A DNA stretch of 64,000 bases from Antedon mediterranea (taxonomy: Eukaryota > Echinodermata > Crinoidea > Comatulida > Antedonidae). The translations under genes were made by a program, and so were the position numbers. How positions within the stretch are numbered: position 1 is the stretch's first letter; every line of letters begins with the position of its first letter. Shown piece after piece: positions 11,806 to 24,896 of this stretch. The DNA is taken from NCBI RefSeq assembly GCF_964355755.1, contig NC_092676.1:12384288-12448287 (forward strand), given 5' to 3'. The notes beneath the pieces are model-generated. The model was given only the letters and a program-made list of their open reading frames with translations. It ran no database searches and was not told where the DNA came from.

Positions 11806-13736
11806 ACAAAACATCAAAGTGTACAAAATAGCTTCAAATCGCATTTGGAGACGTTTTAGACCATTTTGTGCATTTCGATGAAACTTGGTTACACAAAAAC
11901 ATCAAAGTGCTTAAAATCACATTTGAAACCGTTTTAGACCATTTTGAGCATTTCGAAAAAACTTTTCACACAAAAAAATCAAAGTGCACAAAATAGCTTC
12001 AAATCGCATTTGGGGACGTTTTAGACTATTTTGTGCATTTCGAAAAAAATTGTTAACATAAAAAGACCAAAGTGTTTAGAATATCTCCAAATCGCATTTG
12101 GAGACGTTTTAAACCATTTTGTGCATTTCGATGGAACTTGGTTACACAAAAACATCAAAGTGCTTAAAATCACATTTAAAACCGTTTTAGAGCATTTTTA
12201 GCATTTCGATAAAACTTTTCACACAAAAACATCAAAGTGTACAAAATAGCTTCAAATCGCATTTAGAGAGGTTTTAGACAATTTTGTGCATTTCGATAAA
12301 ACTTTTCACACAAAAACATCAAAGTGTACAAAATAGCTTCAAATTGCATTTAGAGACGTTTTAGACCATTTTGTGCATTTCGATAAAACTTTTCACACAA
12401 AAACATCAAATTGCACAAAATCGTTTTAAACCATTTTAAATCGTTTTAAACCATTTTGAGCATGTCGATAAAACTTTTCACAAAAAACATCAAAGTGCAC
12501 AGAATAGCTTCAAATTGCATTTGGAGACGTTTTAGAGCATTTTGTGCATTTCGATAAAATGTGTTAACATAAAAAGACCAAAGTGTTTAGAATATCTTCA
12601 AATCACATTTGGAGACGTTTTAGACCATTTTTTGCATTTCGATGAAACTTGGTTACACAAAAACATCAAAGTGCTTAAAATCACATTTGAAACCGTTTTA
12701 GAGCATTTTGAGCATTTCGATAAAACTTTTCACACAAAAACATCAAAGTGTACAAAATAGCTTCAAATCGCATTTAGAGACGTTTTAGACCATTTTTTGC
12801 ATTTCGATGAAACTTGGTTACACAAAAACATCAAAGTGCTTAAAATCACATTTAAAACCGTTTTAGAGCATTTTTAGCATTTCGATAAAACTTTTCACAC
12901 AAAAACATCAAAGTGTACAAAATAGCTTCAAATCGCATTTAGAGAGGTTTTAGACAATTTTGTGCATTTCGATAAAACTTTTCACACAAAAACATCAAAG
13001 TGTACAAAATAGCTTCAAATTGCATTTAGAGACGTTTTAGACCATTTTGTGCATTTCGATAAAACTTTTCACACAAAAACATCAAATTGCACAAAATCGT
13101 TTTAAACCATTTTAAATCGTTTTAAACCATTTTGAGCATTTCGATAAAACTTTTCACAAAAAACATCAAAGTGCACAGAATAGCTTCAAATTGCATTTGG
13201 AGACGTTTTAGAGCATTTTGTGCATTTCGATAAAATGTGTTAACATAAAAAGACCAAAGTGTTTAGAATATCTTCAAATCACATTTGGAGACGTTTTAGA
13301 CCATTTTTTGCATTTCGATGAAACTTGGTTACACAAAAACATCAAAGTGCTTAAAATTACATTTGAAACCGTTTTAGAGCATTTTGAGCATTTCGATAAA
13401 ACTTTTCACACAAAAACATCAAAGTGTACAAAATAGCTTCAAATCGCATTTAGAGACGTTTTAGACCATTTTGTGCATTTCGAAAAAATTTGTTAACATA
13501 AAAAGACCAAAGTGTTTAGAATATCTCCAAATCGCATTTGGAGACGTTTTAGACCATTTTGTGCATTTCGATGAAACTTGGTTACACAAAAACATCAAAG
13601 TGCTTAAAATCACATTTGAAACCGTTTTAGAGCATTTTTAGCATTTCGATAATACTTTTCACACAAAAACATCAAAGTGTACAAAATAGCTTCAAATCGC
13701 ATTTGGAGACGTTTTAGACCATTTTGTGCATTTCGA
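11806..13736 (+). repeat. 3,206-bp-offset repeat, copy 2
   Basis: Counterpart of 8600-10530, without the extra C-B-A trimer. Confidence 0.8.
12124..13475 (+). repeat. 676-bp octamer HOR, tandem pair
   Basis: Units 12124-12799 and 12800-13475, with D' duplications at 12418 and 13094. The pair lies 3,206 bp after the previous one. Confidence 0.92.
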
Positions 13737-13888
13737 TGAAACTTGGTTACACAAAAACATCAAAGTGCTTAAAATCACATTTGAAACCGTTTTAGACCAT
13801 TTTGAGCATTTCGATAAAACTTTTCACACAAAAAAATCAAAGTGCACAAAATAGCTTCAAATCGCATTTGGAGACGTTTTAGACTATT

Positions 13889-16767
13889 TTGTGCATTTTG
13901 AAAAAATTTGTTAACATAAAAAGACCAAAGTGTTTAGAATATCTCCAAATCGCATTTGGAGACGTTTTAAACCATTTTGTGCATTTCGATGGAACTTGGT
14001 TACACAAAAACATCAAAGTGCTTAAAATCAAATTTAAAACCGTTTTAGAGCATTTTGAGCATTTCGATAAAACTTTTCACACAAAAACATCAAAGTGTAC
14101 AAAATAGCTTCAAATCGCATATAGAGACGTTTTAGACCATTTTGTGCATTTCGATAAAACTTTTCACACAAAAACATCAAATTGCACAAATAGCTTAATA
14201 CCGTGTTTGAAATCGTTTTAAACCATTTTGAGCATGTCGATAAAACTTTTCACAAAAAAACATCAAAGTGCACAGAATAGCTTCAAATCGCATTTGGAGA
14301 CGTTTTAAACCATTTTGTGCATTTCGATAAAACTTTTCACATAAAAACAACAAAGTGTACAAAATAGCTTCAAATCGCATTTGGAGACGTTTTAGACCAT
14401 TTTTTGCATTTCGATGAAACTCATCAAAGTGCTTAAAATCACATTTGAAACCGTTTTAGAGCATTTTGAGCATTTCGATAAAACTTTTCACACAAAAACA
14501 TCAAAGTGTACAAAATAGCTTCAAATCACATTTGAAACCGTTTTAGACCATATTGAGCATTTCGATAAAACTTTTCACACAAAAACATCAAAGTGTACAA
14601 AATAGCTTCAAATCGCATTTGGAGACGTTTTAGACCATTTTGTGTATTTCGATGAAACTTGGTTACACAAAAACATCAAAGTGCTTAAAATCACATTTGA
14701 AAGCGTTTTAGAGCATTTTTAGCATTTCGATAATACTTTTCACACAAAAACATCAAAGTGTACAAAATAGCTTCAAATCGCATTTGGAGACGTTTTAGAC
14801 CATTTTGTGCATTTCGATGAAACTTGGTTACACAAAAACATCAAAGTGCTTAAAATCACATTTAAAACAGTTTTAGAGCATTTTGAGCATTTCGATAAAA
14901 CTTTTCACACAAAAACATCAAAGTGTACAAAATAGCTTCAAATCGCATTTAAAGAGGTTTTAGACCATTTTGTGCATTTCGATAAAACGTTTCACACAAA
15001 AACATCAAAGTGTACAAAATAGCTTCAAATCGCATTTAGAGACGTTTTAGACCATCTTGTGCATTTCGATAAAACTTTTCACACAAAAACATCAAATTGC
15101 ACAAAATAGCTTAATATCGTGTTTGAAAACGTTTTAAACCATTTTGAGCATGTCGATAAAACTTTTCACACAAAAATATCAAAGTGCACAGAATATCTTC
15201 AAATCGCATTTAGAGACGTTTTAGACCATTTTGTGCATTTCGAAAAAATTTGTTAACATAAAAAGACCAAAGTGTTTAGAATATCTCCAAATCGCATTTG
15301 GAGACGTTTTAGACCATTTTGTGTTTTTCGAAAAAACTTTTCACACAAAAACATCAAAGTGTACAAAATTGCTTCAAATCGCATTTGGAGACGTTTTAGA
15401 CCATTTTGTGATTTTCGAAAAACTTTTCACACAAAAACATCAAAGTGTAGAAAATTGCTTCAAATCGCATTTAGAGATGTTTTAGACCATTTTGTGCATT
15501 TCGAAAAAATTTGTTAACATAAAAAGACCAAAGTGTTTAGAATATTTCCAAATCGCATTTGGAGACGTTTTAGACCATTTTGTGCATTTCGATGAAACTT
15601 GGTTACACAAAAACATCAAAGTGCTTAAAATCACATTTAAAACCGTTTTAGAGCGTTTTGAGCATTTCGATAAACTTTTCACACAAAAACATCAAAGTGC
15701 ACAAAATAGCATTTAGAGATGTTTTAGACCATTTTGTGCATTTCGATAAAACTTTTCACACAAAAACATCAAATTGCACAAAAAAGCTTAATACCGTGTT
15801 TGAAATCGTTTTAAACCAATTTGAGCATGTCGATAAAACTTTTCACACAAAAACATCAAAGTGCACAGAATATCTTCAAATCGCATTTAGAGACGTTTTA
15901 GACCATTTTGTGCATTTCGAAAAAATTTGTTAACATAAAAAGACCAAAGTGTTTAGAATATCTCCAAATCGCATTTGGAGACGTTTTAAACCATTTTGTG
16001 CATTTCGATGGAACTTGGTTACACAAAAACATCAAAGTGCTTAAAATCACATTTGAAAGCGTTTTAGAGCATTTTTAGCATTTCGATAATACTTTTCACA
16101 CAAAAACATCAAAGTGTACAGAATAGCTTCAAATCGCATTTGGAGACGTTTTAGACCATTTTGTGCATTTCGATGAAACTTGGTTACACAAAAACATCAA
16201 AGTGCTTAAAATCACATTTGAAACCGTTTTAGAGCATTTTTAACATTTCGATAATACTTTTCACACAAAAACATCAAAGTGTACAAAATAGCTTCAAATC
16301 GCATTTGGAGACGTTTTAGACCATTTTGTGCATTTCGATGAAACTTGGTTACACAAAAACATCAAAGTGCTTAAAATCACATTTGAAAGCGTTTTAGAGC
16401 ATTTTTAGCATTTCGATAATACTTTTCACACAAAAACATCAAAGTGCACAAAATAGCTTCAAATCGCATTTAGAGATGTTTTAGACCATTTTGTGCATTT
16501 CGATAAAACTTTTCACACAAAAACATCAAATTGCACAAAATAGCTTAATACCGTGTTTGAAATCATTTTAAACCATTTTGAGCATGTCGATAAAACTTTT
16601 CACACAAAAACATCAAAGTTTTTAGAATATCTCCAAATCGCATTTGGAGACGTTTTAGACCATTTTGTGCATTTCGATGAAACTTGGTTACACAAAAACA
16701 TCAAAGTGCTTAAAATCACATTTGAAACCGTTTTAGAGCATTTTGAGCATTTCGATAAAACTTTTCA
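13889..16767 (+). repeat. 12,214-bp-offset repeat, copy 2 (copy 1 at about 1675-4553)
   Basis: Monomer order and most variants agree with 1675-4553, including GTGTTTTTCG monomers at 3.1/15.3 kb, a ten-base deletion giving AAATAGCATTTAGAG at 3.49/15.70 kb, and the hybrid with AAAGTTTTTAGAATATC at 4.40/16.62 kb. It is more diverged than the 44,483-bp pair, for example ACATCAAAG against AAATCAAAG near 15,850/3,636. Confidence 0.85.
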
Positions 16768-19700
16768 CACAAAAACATCAAAGTGTACAAAATAGCTTCA
16801 AATCACATTTGAAACCGTTTTAGACCATTTTGAGCATTTCGATAAAACTTTTCACACAAAAACATCAAAGTGTACAAAATAGCTTCAAATCGCATTTGGA
16901 GACGTTTTAGACCATTTTGTGCATTTCGATGAAACTTGGTTACACAAAAACATCAAAGTGCTTAAAATCACATTTGAAACCGTTTTAGAGCATTTTTAGC
17001 ATTTCGATAATACTTTTCACACAAAAACATCAAAGTGTACAAAATAGCTTAAAAACGCATTTGGAGACGTTTTAGACCATTTTGTGCATTTCGATGAAAC
17101 TTGGTTACACAAAAACATCAAAGTGCTTAAAATCACATTTGAAATCGTTTTAGACCATTTTGAGCATTTCGATAAAACTTTTCACACAAAAAAATCAAAG
17201 TGCACAAAATAGCTTCAAATCGCATTTGGAGACGTTTTAGACTATTTTGTGCATTTCGAAAAAATTTGTTAACATAAAAAGACCAAAGTGTTTAGAATAT
17301 CTCCAAATCGCATTTGGAGACGTTTTAAATCATTTTGTGCATTTCGATGGAACTTGGTTACACAAAAACATCAAAGTGCTTAAAATCACATTTAAAACCG
17401 TTTTAGAGCATTTTGAGCATTTCGATAAAACTTTTCACACAAAAACATCAAAGTGTACAAAATAGCTTCAAATCGCATTTAGAGAGGTTTTAGACCATTT
17501 TGTGCATTTCGATAAAACTTTACACACAAAAACATCAAAGTGTACAAAATAGCTTCAAATCGCATTTAGAGACGTTTTAGACCATTTTGTGCATTTCGAT
17601 AAAACTTTTCACACAAAAACATCAAATTGCACAAAATAGCTTAATATCGTGTTTGAAAACGTTTTAAACCATTTTGAGCATGTCGATAAAACTTTTCACA
17701 CAAAAATATCAAAGTGCACAGAATATCTTCAAATCGCATTTAGAGACGTTTTAGACCATTTTGTGCATTTCGAAAAAATTTGTTAACATAAAAAGACCAA
17801 AGTGTTTAGAATATCTCCAAATCGCATTTGGAGACGTTTTAGACCATTTTGTGCATTTCGATGAAACTTGGTTACATAAAAACATCAAAGTGCTTAAAAT
17901 CACATTTAAAACCGTTTTAGAGCGTTTTGAGCATTTCGATAAACTTTTCACACAAAAACATCAAAGTGCACAAAATAGCTTCAAATCGCATTTAGAGATG
18001 TTTTAGACCATTTTGTGCATTTCGAAAAAACTTTTCACACAAAAAAATCAAATTGCACACAATAGCTTAATACCGTGTTTGAAATCGTTTTAAACCATTT
18101 TGAGCATGTCGATAAAACTTTTCACACAAAAACATCAAAGTGCACAGAATATCTTCAAATCGCATATAGAGACGTTTTAGACCATTTTGTGCATTTCGAA
18201 AAAATTTGTTAACATTAAAAGACCAATGTGTTTAGAATATCTCCAAATCGCATTTGGAGACGTTTTAGACCATTTTGTGCATTTCGATGAAACTTGGTTA
18301 CACAAAAACATCAAAGTGCTTAAAATCACATTTGAAACCGTTTTAGAGTATTTTGAGCATTTCGATAAAACTTTTCACACAAACACATCAAAGTGTACAA
18401 AATAGCTTCAAATAACATTTGAAACCGTTTTAGACCATTTTGAGCATTTCGATAAAACTTTTCACACAAAAACATCAAAGTGTACAAAATGGCTTCAAAT
18501 CGCATTTGGAGACGTTTTAGAGCATTTTGAGCATTTCGATCAAACTTTTCACACAAAAACATCAAAGTGTACAAAATAACTTCAAATCGCATTTAGAGAC
18601 GTTTTAGACCATTTTGTGCATTTTGGTAAAACTTTTCACACAAAAACATCAAATTGCACAAAATAGCTTAATATCGTGTTTGAAAACGTTTTAAACCATT
18701 TTGAGCATGTCGATAAAACTTTTCACATAAAAATATCAAAGTGCACAGAATAGCTTCAAATCGCATTTGGAGACGTTTTAGACCATTTTGTGCATTTTGG
18801 TAAAACTTTTCACACAAAAACATCAAATTGCACAAAATAGCTTAATATCGTGTTTGAAAACGTTTTAAACCATTTTGAGCATGTCGATAAAACTTTTCAC
18901 TCAAAAATATCAAAGTGCACAGAATATCTTCAAATCGCATTTAGAGACGTTTTAGACCATTTTGTGCATTTTCAAAAAATTTGTTAACATAAAAAGACCA
19001 AAGTGTTTAGAATATCTCCAAATCGCATTTGGAGACGTTTTAGACCATTTTGTGTTTTTCGAAAAAACTTTTCACACAAAAACATCAAAGTGTACAAAAT
19101 TGCTTCAAATCGCATTTGGAGACGTTTTAGACCATTTTGTGCATTTTGGTAAAACTTTTCACACAAAAACATCAAAATTCACAAAATAGCTTAATATCGT
19201 GTTTGAAAACGTTTTAAACCATTTTGAGCATGTCGATAAAACTTTTCACTCAAAAATATCAAAGTGCACAGAATATCTTCAAATCGCATTTAGAGACGTT
19301 TTAGACCATTTTGTGCATTTCGAAAAAAATTGTTAACATAAAAAGACCAAAGTGTTTAGAATATCTCCAAATCGCATTTGGAGACGTTTTAGACCATTTT
19401 GCGCATTTCGATGAAACTTGGTTACACAAAAACATCAAAGTGCTTAAAATCACATTTAAAACCGTTTTAGAGCGTTTTGAGCATTTCGATAAACTTTTCA
19501 AACAAAAACATCAAAGTGTACAAAATAGCTTCAAATCGTATTTGGAGACGTTTTAGACCATTTTGTGCGTTTCGATGAATCTTGGTTACACAAAAACATC
19601 AAAGTGCTTAAAATCACATTTAAAACCGTTTTAGTGCATTTTGAGCATTTCGATAAAACTTTTCACACAAAAACATCAAAGTGCACAAAATAGCTTCAAA

Positions 19701-20368
19701 TCGCATTTAGAGATGTTTTAGACCATTTTGTGCGTTTCGATAAAACTTTTCACACAAAAACATCAAATTGCACAAAATAGCTTAATATCGTGTTTGAAAA
19801 CGTTTTAGACCATTTTGAGCATGTCGATAAAACTTTTCACACAAAAACATAAAAGTGCACAAAATAGCTTCAAATCGCATTTAGAGATGTTTTAGACCAT
19901 TTTGTGCGTTTCGATAAAACTTTTCACACAAAAACATCAAATTGCACAAAATAGCTTAATATCGTGTTTGAAAACGTTTTAGACCATTTTGAGCATGTCG
20001 ATAAAACTTTTCACACAAAAACATAAAAGTGCACAGAATAGCTTCAAATCGCATTTGGAGACGTTTTAGACCATTTTGTGCATTTCGAAAAAACTTTTTA
20101 ACATAAAAACACCAAAGTGCTTAGAATAGCTTCAAATCGCATTTGGAGACGTTTTAGACCATTTTGTGCATTTCGATGAAACTTGGTTACACAAAAACAT
20201 CAAAGTGCTTAAAATCACATTTGAAACCGTTATAGAGCATTTTTAGCATTTCGATAAAACTTTTCACACAAAAACATCAAAGTGTACAAAATAGCTTCAA
20301 ATCACATTTGAAACCGTTTTAGACCATTTTGAGCATTTCGATAAAACTTTTCACACAAAAACATCAAA
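16620..20368 (+). repeat. 14,489/15,847-bp-offset repeat, copy 1
   Basis: It matches 31,110-36,216. It contains subtypes rare elsewhere: ACATTAAAAGACCAATG near 18.21 kb, monomers starting CATTTTGGTAAAAC at 18.6-19.2 kb, CACTCAAAAATATC, and a pair of GCGTTTCG monomers 174 bp apart at 19,733 and 19,907. The match ends at 20,368, where this copy continues CAAAGTGTACAG and the other CAAATTGCAC. Confidence 0.88.
20081..20168 (+). repeat. Type E monomer, intermediate between A and C (88 bp)
   Basis: It reads CATTTCGAAAAAACTTTTTA, ACATAAAAACACCAAAGTG, CTTAGAATAGC, then TTCAAATCGC. It has the C-type opening and the AACATAAAAA part, but the A-type ACTTTT and TAGCTTCAAATCGC, and a B-like GTGCTTA. Only four copies are present. 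It could be an old intermediate or a recombinant between types. Confidence 0.85.
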
Positions 20369-21680
20369 GTGTACAGAATAGCTTCAAATCGCATTTGGAG
20401 ACGTTTTAGACCATTTTGTGCATTTCGATGAAACTTGGTTACACAAAAACATCAAAGTGCTTAAAATCACATTTGAAACCGTTTTAGAGCATTTTTAACA
20501 TTTCGATAATACTTTTCACACAAAAACATCAAAGTGTACAAAATAGCTTCAAATCACATTTGAAACCGTTTTAGACCATATTGAGCATTTCGATAAAACT
20601 TTTCACACAAAAACATCAAAGTGTACAAAATAGCTTCAAATCGCATTTGGAGACGTTTTAGACCATTTTGTGCATTTCGATGAAACTTGGTTACACAAAA
20701 ACATCAAAGTGCTTAAAATCACATTTGAAAGCGTTTTAGAGCATTTTTAGCATTTCGATAATACTTTTCACACAAAAACATCAAAGTGCACAAAATAGCA
20801 TCAAATCGCATTTAGAGATGTTTTAGACCATTTTGTGCATTTCGATAAAACTTTTCACACAAAAACATCAAATTGCACAAAATAGCTTAATACCGTGTTT
20901 GAAATCATTTTAAACCATTTTGAGCATGTCGATAAAACTTTTCACACAAAAACATCAAAGTGTTTAGAATATCTCCAAATCGCATTTGGAGACGTTTTAG
21001 ACCATTTTGTGCATTTCGATGAAACTTGGTTACACAAAAACATCAAAGTGCTTAAAATCACATTTGAAACCGTTTTAGAGCATTTTGAGCATTTCGATAA
21101 AACTTTTCAAACAAAAACATCAAAGTGTACAAAATAGCTTCAACTCACATTTGAAACCGTTTTAGACCATTTTGAGCATTTCGATAAAACTTTTCACACA
21201 AAAACATCAAAGTGTACAAAATAGCTTCAAATCGCATTTGGAGACGTTTTAGACCATTTTGTGCATTTCGATGAAACTTGGTTACACAAAAACATCAAAG
21301 TGCTTAAAATCACATTTGAAACCGTTTTAGAGCATTTTTAGCATTTCGATAATACTTTTCACACAAAACATCAAAGTGTACAAAATAGCTTCAAATCGCA
21401 TTTGGAGACGTTTTAGACCATTTTGTGCATTTCGATGAAACTTGGTTACACAAAAACATCAAAGTGCTTAAAATCACATTTGAAACCGTTTTAGACCATT
21501 TTGAGCATTTCGATAAAACTTTTCACACAAAAAAATCAAAGTGCACAAAATAGCTTCAAATCGCATTTGGGGACGTTTTAGACTATTTTGTGCATTTCGA
21601 AAAAAATTGTTAACATAAAAAGACCAAAGTGTTTAGAATATCTCCAAATCGCATTTGGAGACGTTTTAAACCATTTTGTG

Positions 21681-23032
21681 CATTTCGATGGAACTTGGTT
21701 ACACAAAAACATCAAAGTGCTTAAAATCACATTTAAAACCGTTTTAGAGCATTTTTAGCATTTCGATAAAACTTTTCACACAAAAACATCAAAGTGTACA
21801 AAATAGCTTCAAATCGCATTTAGAGAGGTTTTAGACAATTTTGTGCATTTCGATAAAACTTTTCACACAAAAACATCAAAGTGTACAAAATAGCTTCAAA
21901 TTGCATTTAGAGACGTTTTAGACCATTTTGTGCATTTCGATAAAACTTTTCACACAAAAACATCAAATTGCACAAAATCGTTTTAAACCATTTTAAATCG
22001 TTTTAAACCATTTTGAGCATGTCGATAAAACTTTTCACAAAAAACATCAAAGTGCACAGAATAGCTTCAAATTGCATTTGGAGACGTTTTAGAGCATTTT
22101 GTGCATTTCGATAAAATGTGTTAACATAAAAAGACCAAAGTGTTTAGAATATCTTCAAATCACATTTGGAGACGTTTTAGACCATTTTTTGCATTTCGAT
22201 GAAACTTGGTTACACAAAAACATCAAAGTGCTTAAAATCACATTTGAAACCGTTTTAGAGCATTTTGAGCATTTCGATAAAACTTTTCACACAAAAACAT
22301 CAAAGTGTACAAAATAGCTTCAAATCGCATTTAGAGACGTTTTAGACCATTTTTTGCATTTCGATGAAACTTGGTTACACAAAAACATCAAAGTGCTTAA
22401 AATCACATTTAAAACCGTTTTAGAGCATTTTTAGCATTTCGATAAAACTTTTCACACAAAAACATCAAAGTGTACAAAATAGCTTCAAATCGCATTTAGA
22501 GAGGTTTTAGACAATTTTGTGCATTTCGATAAAACTTTTCACACAAAAACATCAAAGTGTACAAAATACCTTCAAATTGCATTTAGAGACGTTTTAGACC
22601 ATTTTGTGCATTTCGATAAAACTTTTCACACAAAAACATCAAATTGCACAAAATCGTTTTAAACCATTTTAAATCGTTTTAAACCATTTTGAGCATTTCG
22701 ATAAAACTTTTCACAAAAAACATCAAAGTGCACAGAATAGCTTCAAATTGCATTTGGAGACGTTTTAGAGCATTTTGTGCATTTCGATAAAATGTGTTAA
22801 CATAAAAAGACCAAAGTGTTTAGAATATCTTCAAATCACATTTGGAGACGTTTTAGACCATTTTTTGCATTTCGATGAAACTTGGTTACACAAAAACATC
22901 AAAGTGCTTAAAATCACATTTGAAACCGTTTTAGACCATTTTGAGCGTTTCGATAAAACTTTTCACACAAAAACATCAAAGTGCACAAAATAGCTTCAAA
23001 TCGCATTTGGAGACGTTTTAGACTATTTTGTG
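21681..23032 (+). repeat. 676-bp octamer HOR, tandem pair, last monomer replaced
   Basis: Units 21681-22356 and 22357-23032. The final A of the second unit is a different subtype, starting CGTTTCG and reading GTGCACAAAATAGC, so the 3' end has recombined with another part of the array. Confidence 0.9.
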
Positions 23033-24896
23033 CATTTCGAAAAAATTTGTTAACATAAAAAGACCAAAGTGTTTAGAATATCTCCAAATCGCATTTGGAG
23101 ACGTTTTAAACCATTTTGTGCATTTCGATGGAACTTGGTTACACAAAAACATCAAAGTGCTTAAAATCACATTTAAAACCGTTTTAGAGCATTTTGAGCA
23201 TTTCGATAAAACTTTTCACACAAAAACATCAAAGTGTACAAAATAGCTTCAAATCGCATTTAGAGACGTTTTAGACCATTTTGTGCATTTTGATAAAACT
23301 TTTCACACAAAAACATCAAATTGCACAAAATAGCTTAATATTGTGTTTGAAAACGTTTTAAACCATTTTGAGCATGTCGATAAAACTTTTCACACAAAAA
23401 TATCAAAGTGCCCAGAATATCTTCAAATCGCATTTAGAGACGTTTTAGACCATTTTGTGCATTTCGAAAAAATTTGTTAACATAAAAAGACCAAAGTGTT
23501 TAGATTATCTCCAAATCGCATTTGGAGACGTTTTAGACCATTTTGTGTTTTTCAAAAAAACTTTTCACACAAAAACATCAAAGTGTACAAAATTGCTTCA
23601 AATCGCATTTAGAGAGGTTTTAGACCATTTTGTGCATTTCGATAAAACTTTTCACACAAAAACATCAAAGTGCACAGAATATCTTAATACCGTGTCTGAA
23701 ATCGTTTTAAACCATTTTGAGCATGTCGATAAAACTTTTCACACAAAAACATCAAAGTGCACAGAATATCTTCAAATCGCATTTGGAGACGTTTCAGACC
23801 ATTTTGTGCATTCCGATGAAACTTGGTTACACAAAAACATCAAAGTGCTTAAAATCACATTTGAAACCGTTTTAGAGCATTTTTAGCATTTCGATAATAC
23901 TTTTCACACAAAAACATCAAAGTGTACAAAATAGCTTCAAATCGCATTTGGAGACGTTTTAGACCATTTTGTGCATTTCGATGAAACTTGGTTACACAAA
24001 AACATCAAAGTGCTTAAAATCACATTTGAAACCGTTTTAGACCATTTTGAGCATTTCGATAAAACTTTTCACACAAAAAAATCAAAGTGCACAAAATAGC
24101 TTCAAATCGCATTTGGGGACGTTTTAGACTATTTTGTGCATTTCGAAAAAATTTGTTAACATAAAAAGACCAAAGTGTTTAGAATATCTCCAAATCGCAT
24201 TTGGAGACGTTTTAAACCATTTTGTGCATTTCGATGGAACTTGGTTACACAAAAACATCAAAGTGCTTAAAATCACATTTAAAACCGTTTTAGAGCATTT
24301 TTAGCATTTCGATAAAACTTTTCACACAAAAACATCAAAGTGTACAAAATAGCTTCAAATCACATTTGAAACCGTTTTAGACCATTTTGAGCATTTCGAT
24401 AAAACTTTTCACACAAAAACATTAAAGTGTACAAAATAGCTTCAAATCGCATTTGGAGACGTTTTAGACCATTTTGTGCATTTCGATGAAACTTGGTTAC
24501 ACAAAAACATCAAAGTGCTTAAAATCACATTTGAAACCGTTTTAGAGCATTTTTAGCATTTCGATAAATACTTTTCACACAAAAACATCAAGGTGTACAA
24601 AATAGCTTCAAATCGCATTTGGAGACGTTTTAGACCATTTTGTGCATTTCGATGAAACTTGGTTACAAAAAAACATCAAAGTGCTTAAAATCACATTTGA
24701 AACCGTTTTAGACCATTTTGAGCATTTCGATAAAACTTTTCACACAAAAACATCAAATTGCACAAAATAGCTTAATATCGTGTTTGAAAACGTTTTAGAC
24801 CATTATGAGCATGTCGATAAAACTTTTCACACAAAAACATAAAAGTGAACAGAATAGCTTCAAATTGCATTTGGAGACCTTTTAGAGCATTTTGTG
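23033..24896 (+). repeat. Mosaic satellite segment, C-B-A-D order
   Basis: Mixed monomers without octamers. 23.3-23.7 kb resembles 36.2-36.6 kb and 42.8-43.2 kb, sharing TTTAGATTATCTCC and GTGTCTGAAATC. 23.8-24.4 kb resembles 38.15-38.7 kb, sharing the rare CATTCCGATG start. It contains the longest stop-free forward stretch in the window (23,455-23,886), which I do not regard as a gene. Confidence 0.8.

Larger units (their letters stand above)
1..16767 (+). repeat. 44,483-bp long-range repeat, copy 1 (visible part)
   Basis: Copy 1 aligns without gaps, as far as I could follow it, to 44,484-61,250. Its left edge coincides with the window edge, so the repeat may extend further upstream. Shared private markers include TTATAC near 30, the A'/C' fusion at 1013-1098, ATCAGTG near 1,463 and AAAACGTTTC near 14,987. 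The match loses near-identity at 16,768 (C; A at 61,251). Confidence 0.93.

Noticed and set aside
18326-18592. 88-codon reverse open frame starting with ATG, plus many 61-66-codon relatives
   Set aside because: Reverse frames stay open wherever A monomers have TTTGGAGACG instead of TTTAGAGACG. They follow the repeat and have no start, promoter or domain features of their own.
23455-23886. 143-codon forward open frame, longest in the window
   Set aside because: It starts at TTG, is made only of satellite monomers, and is closed in sister copies at 36,351 and 42,968 by a frame change. Nothing suggests a gene.
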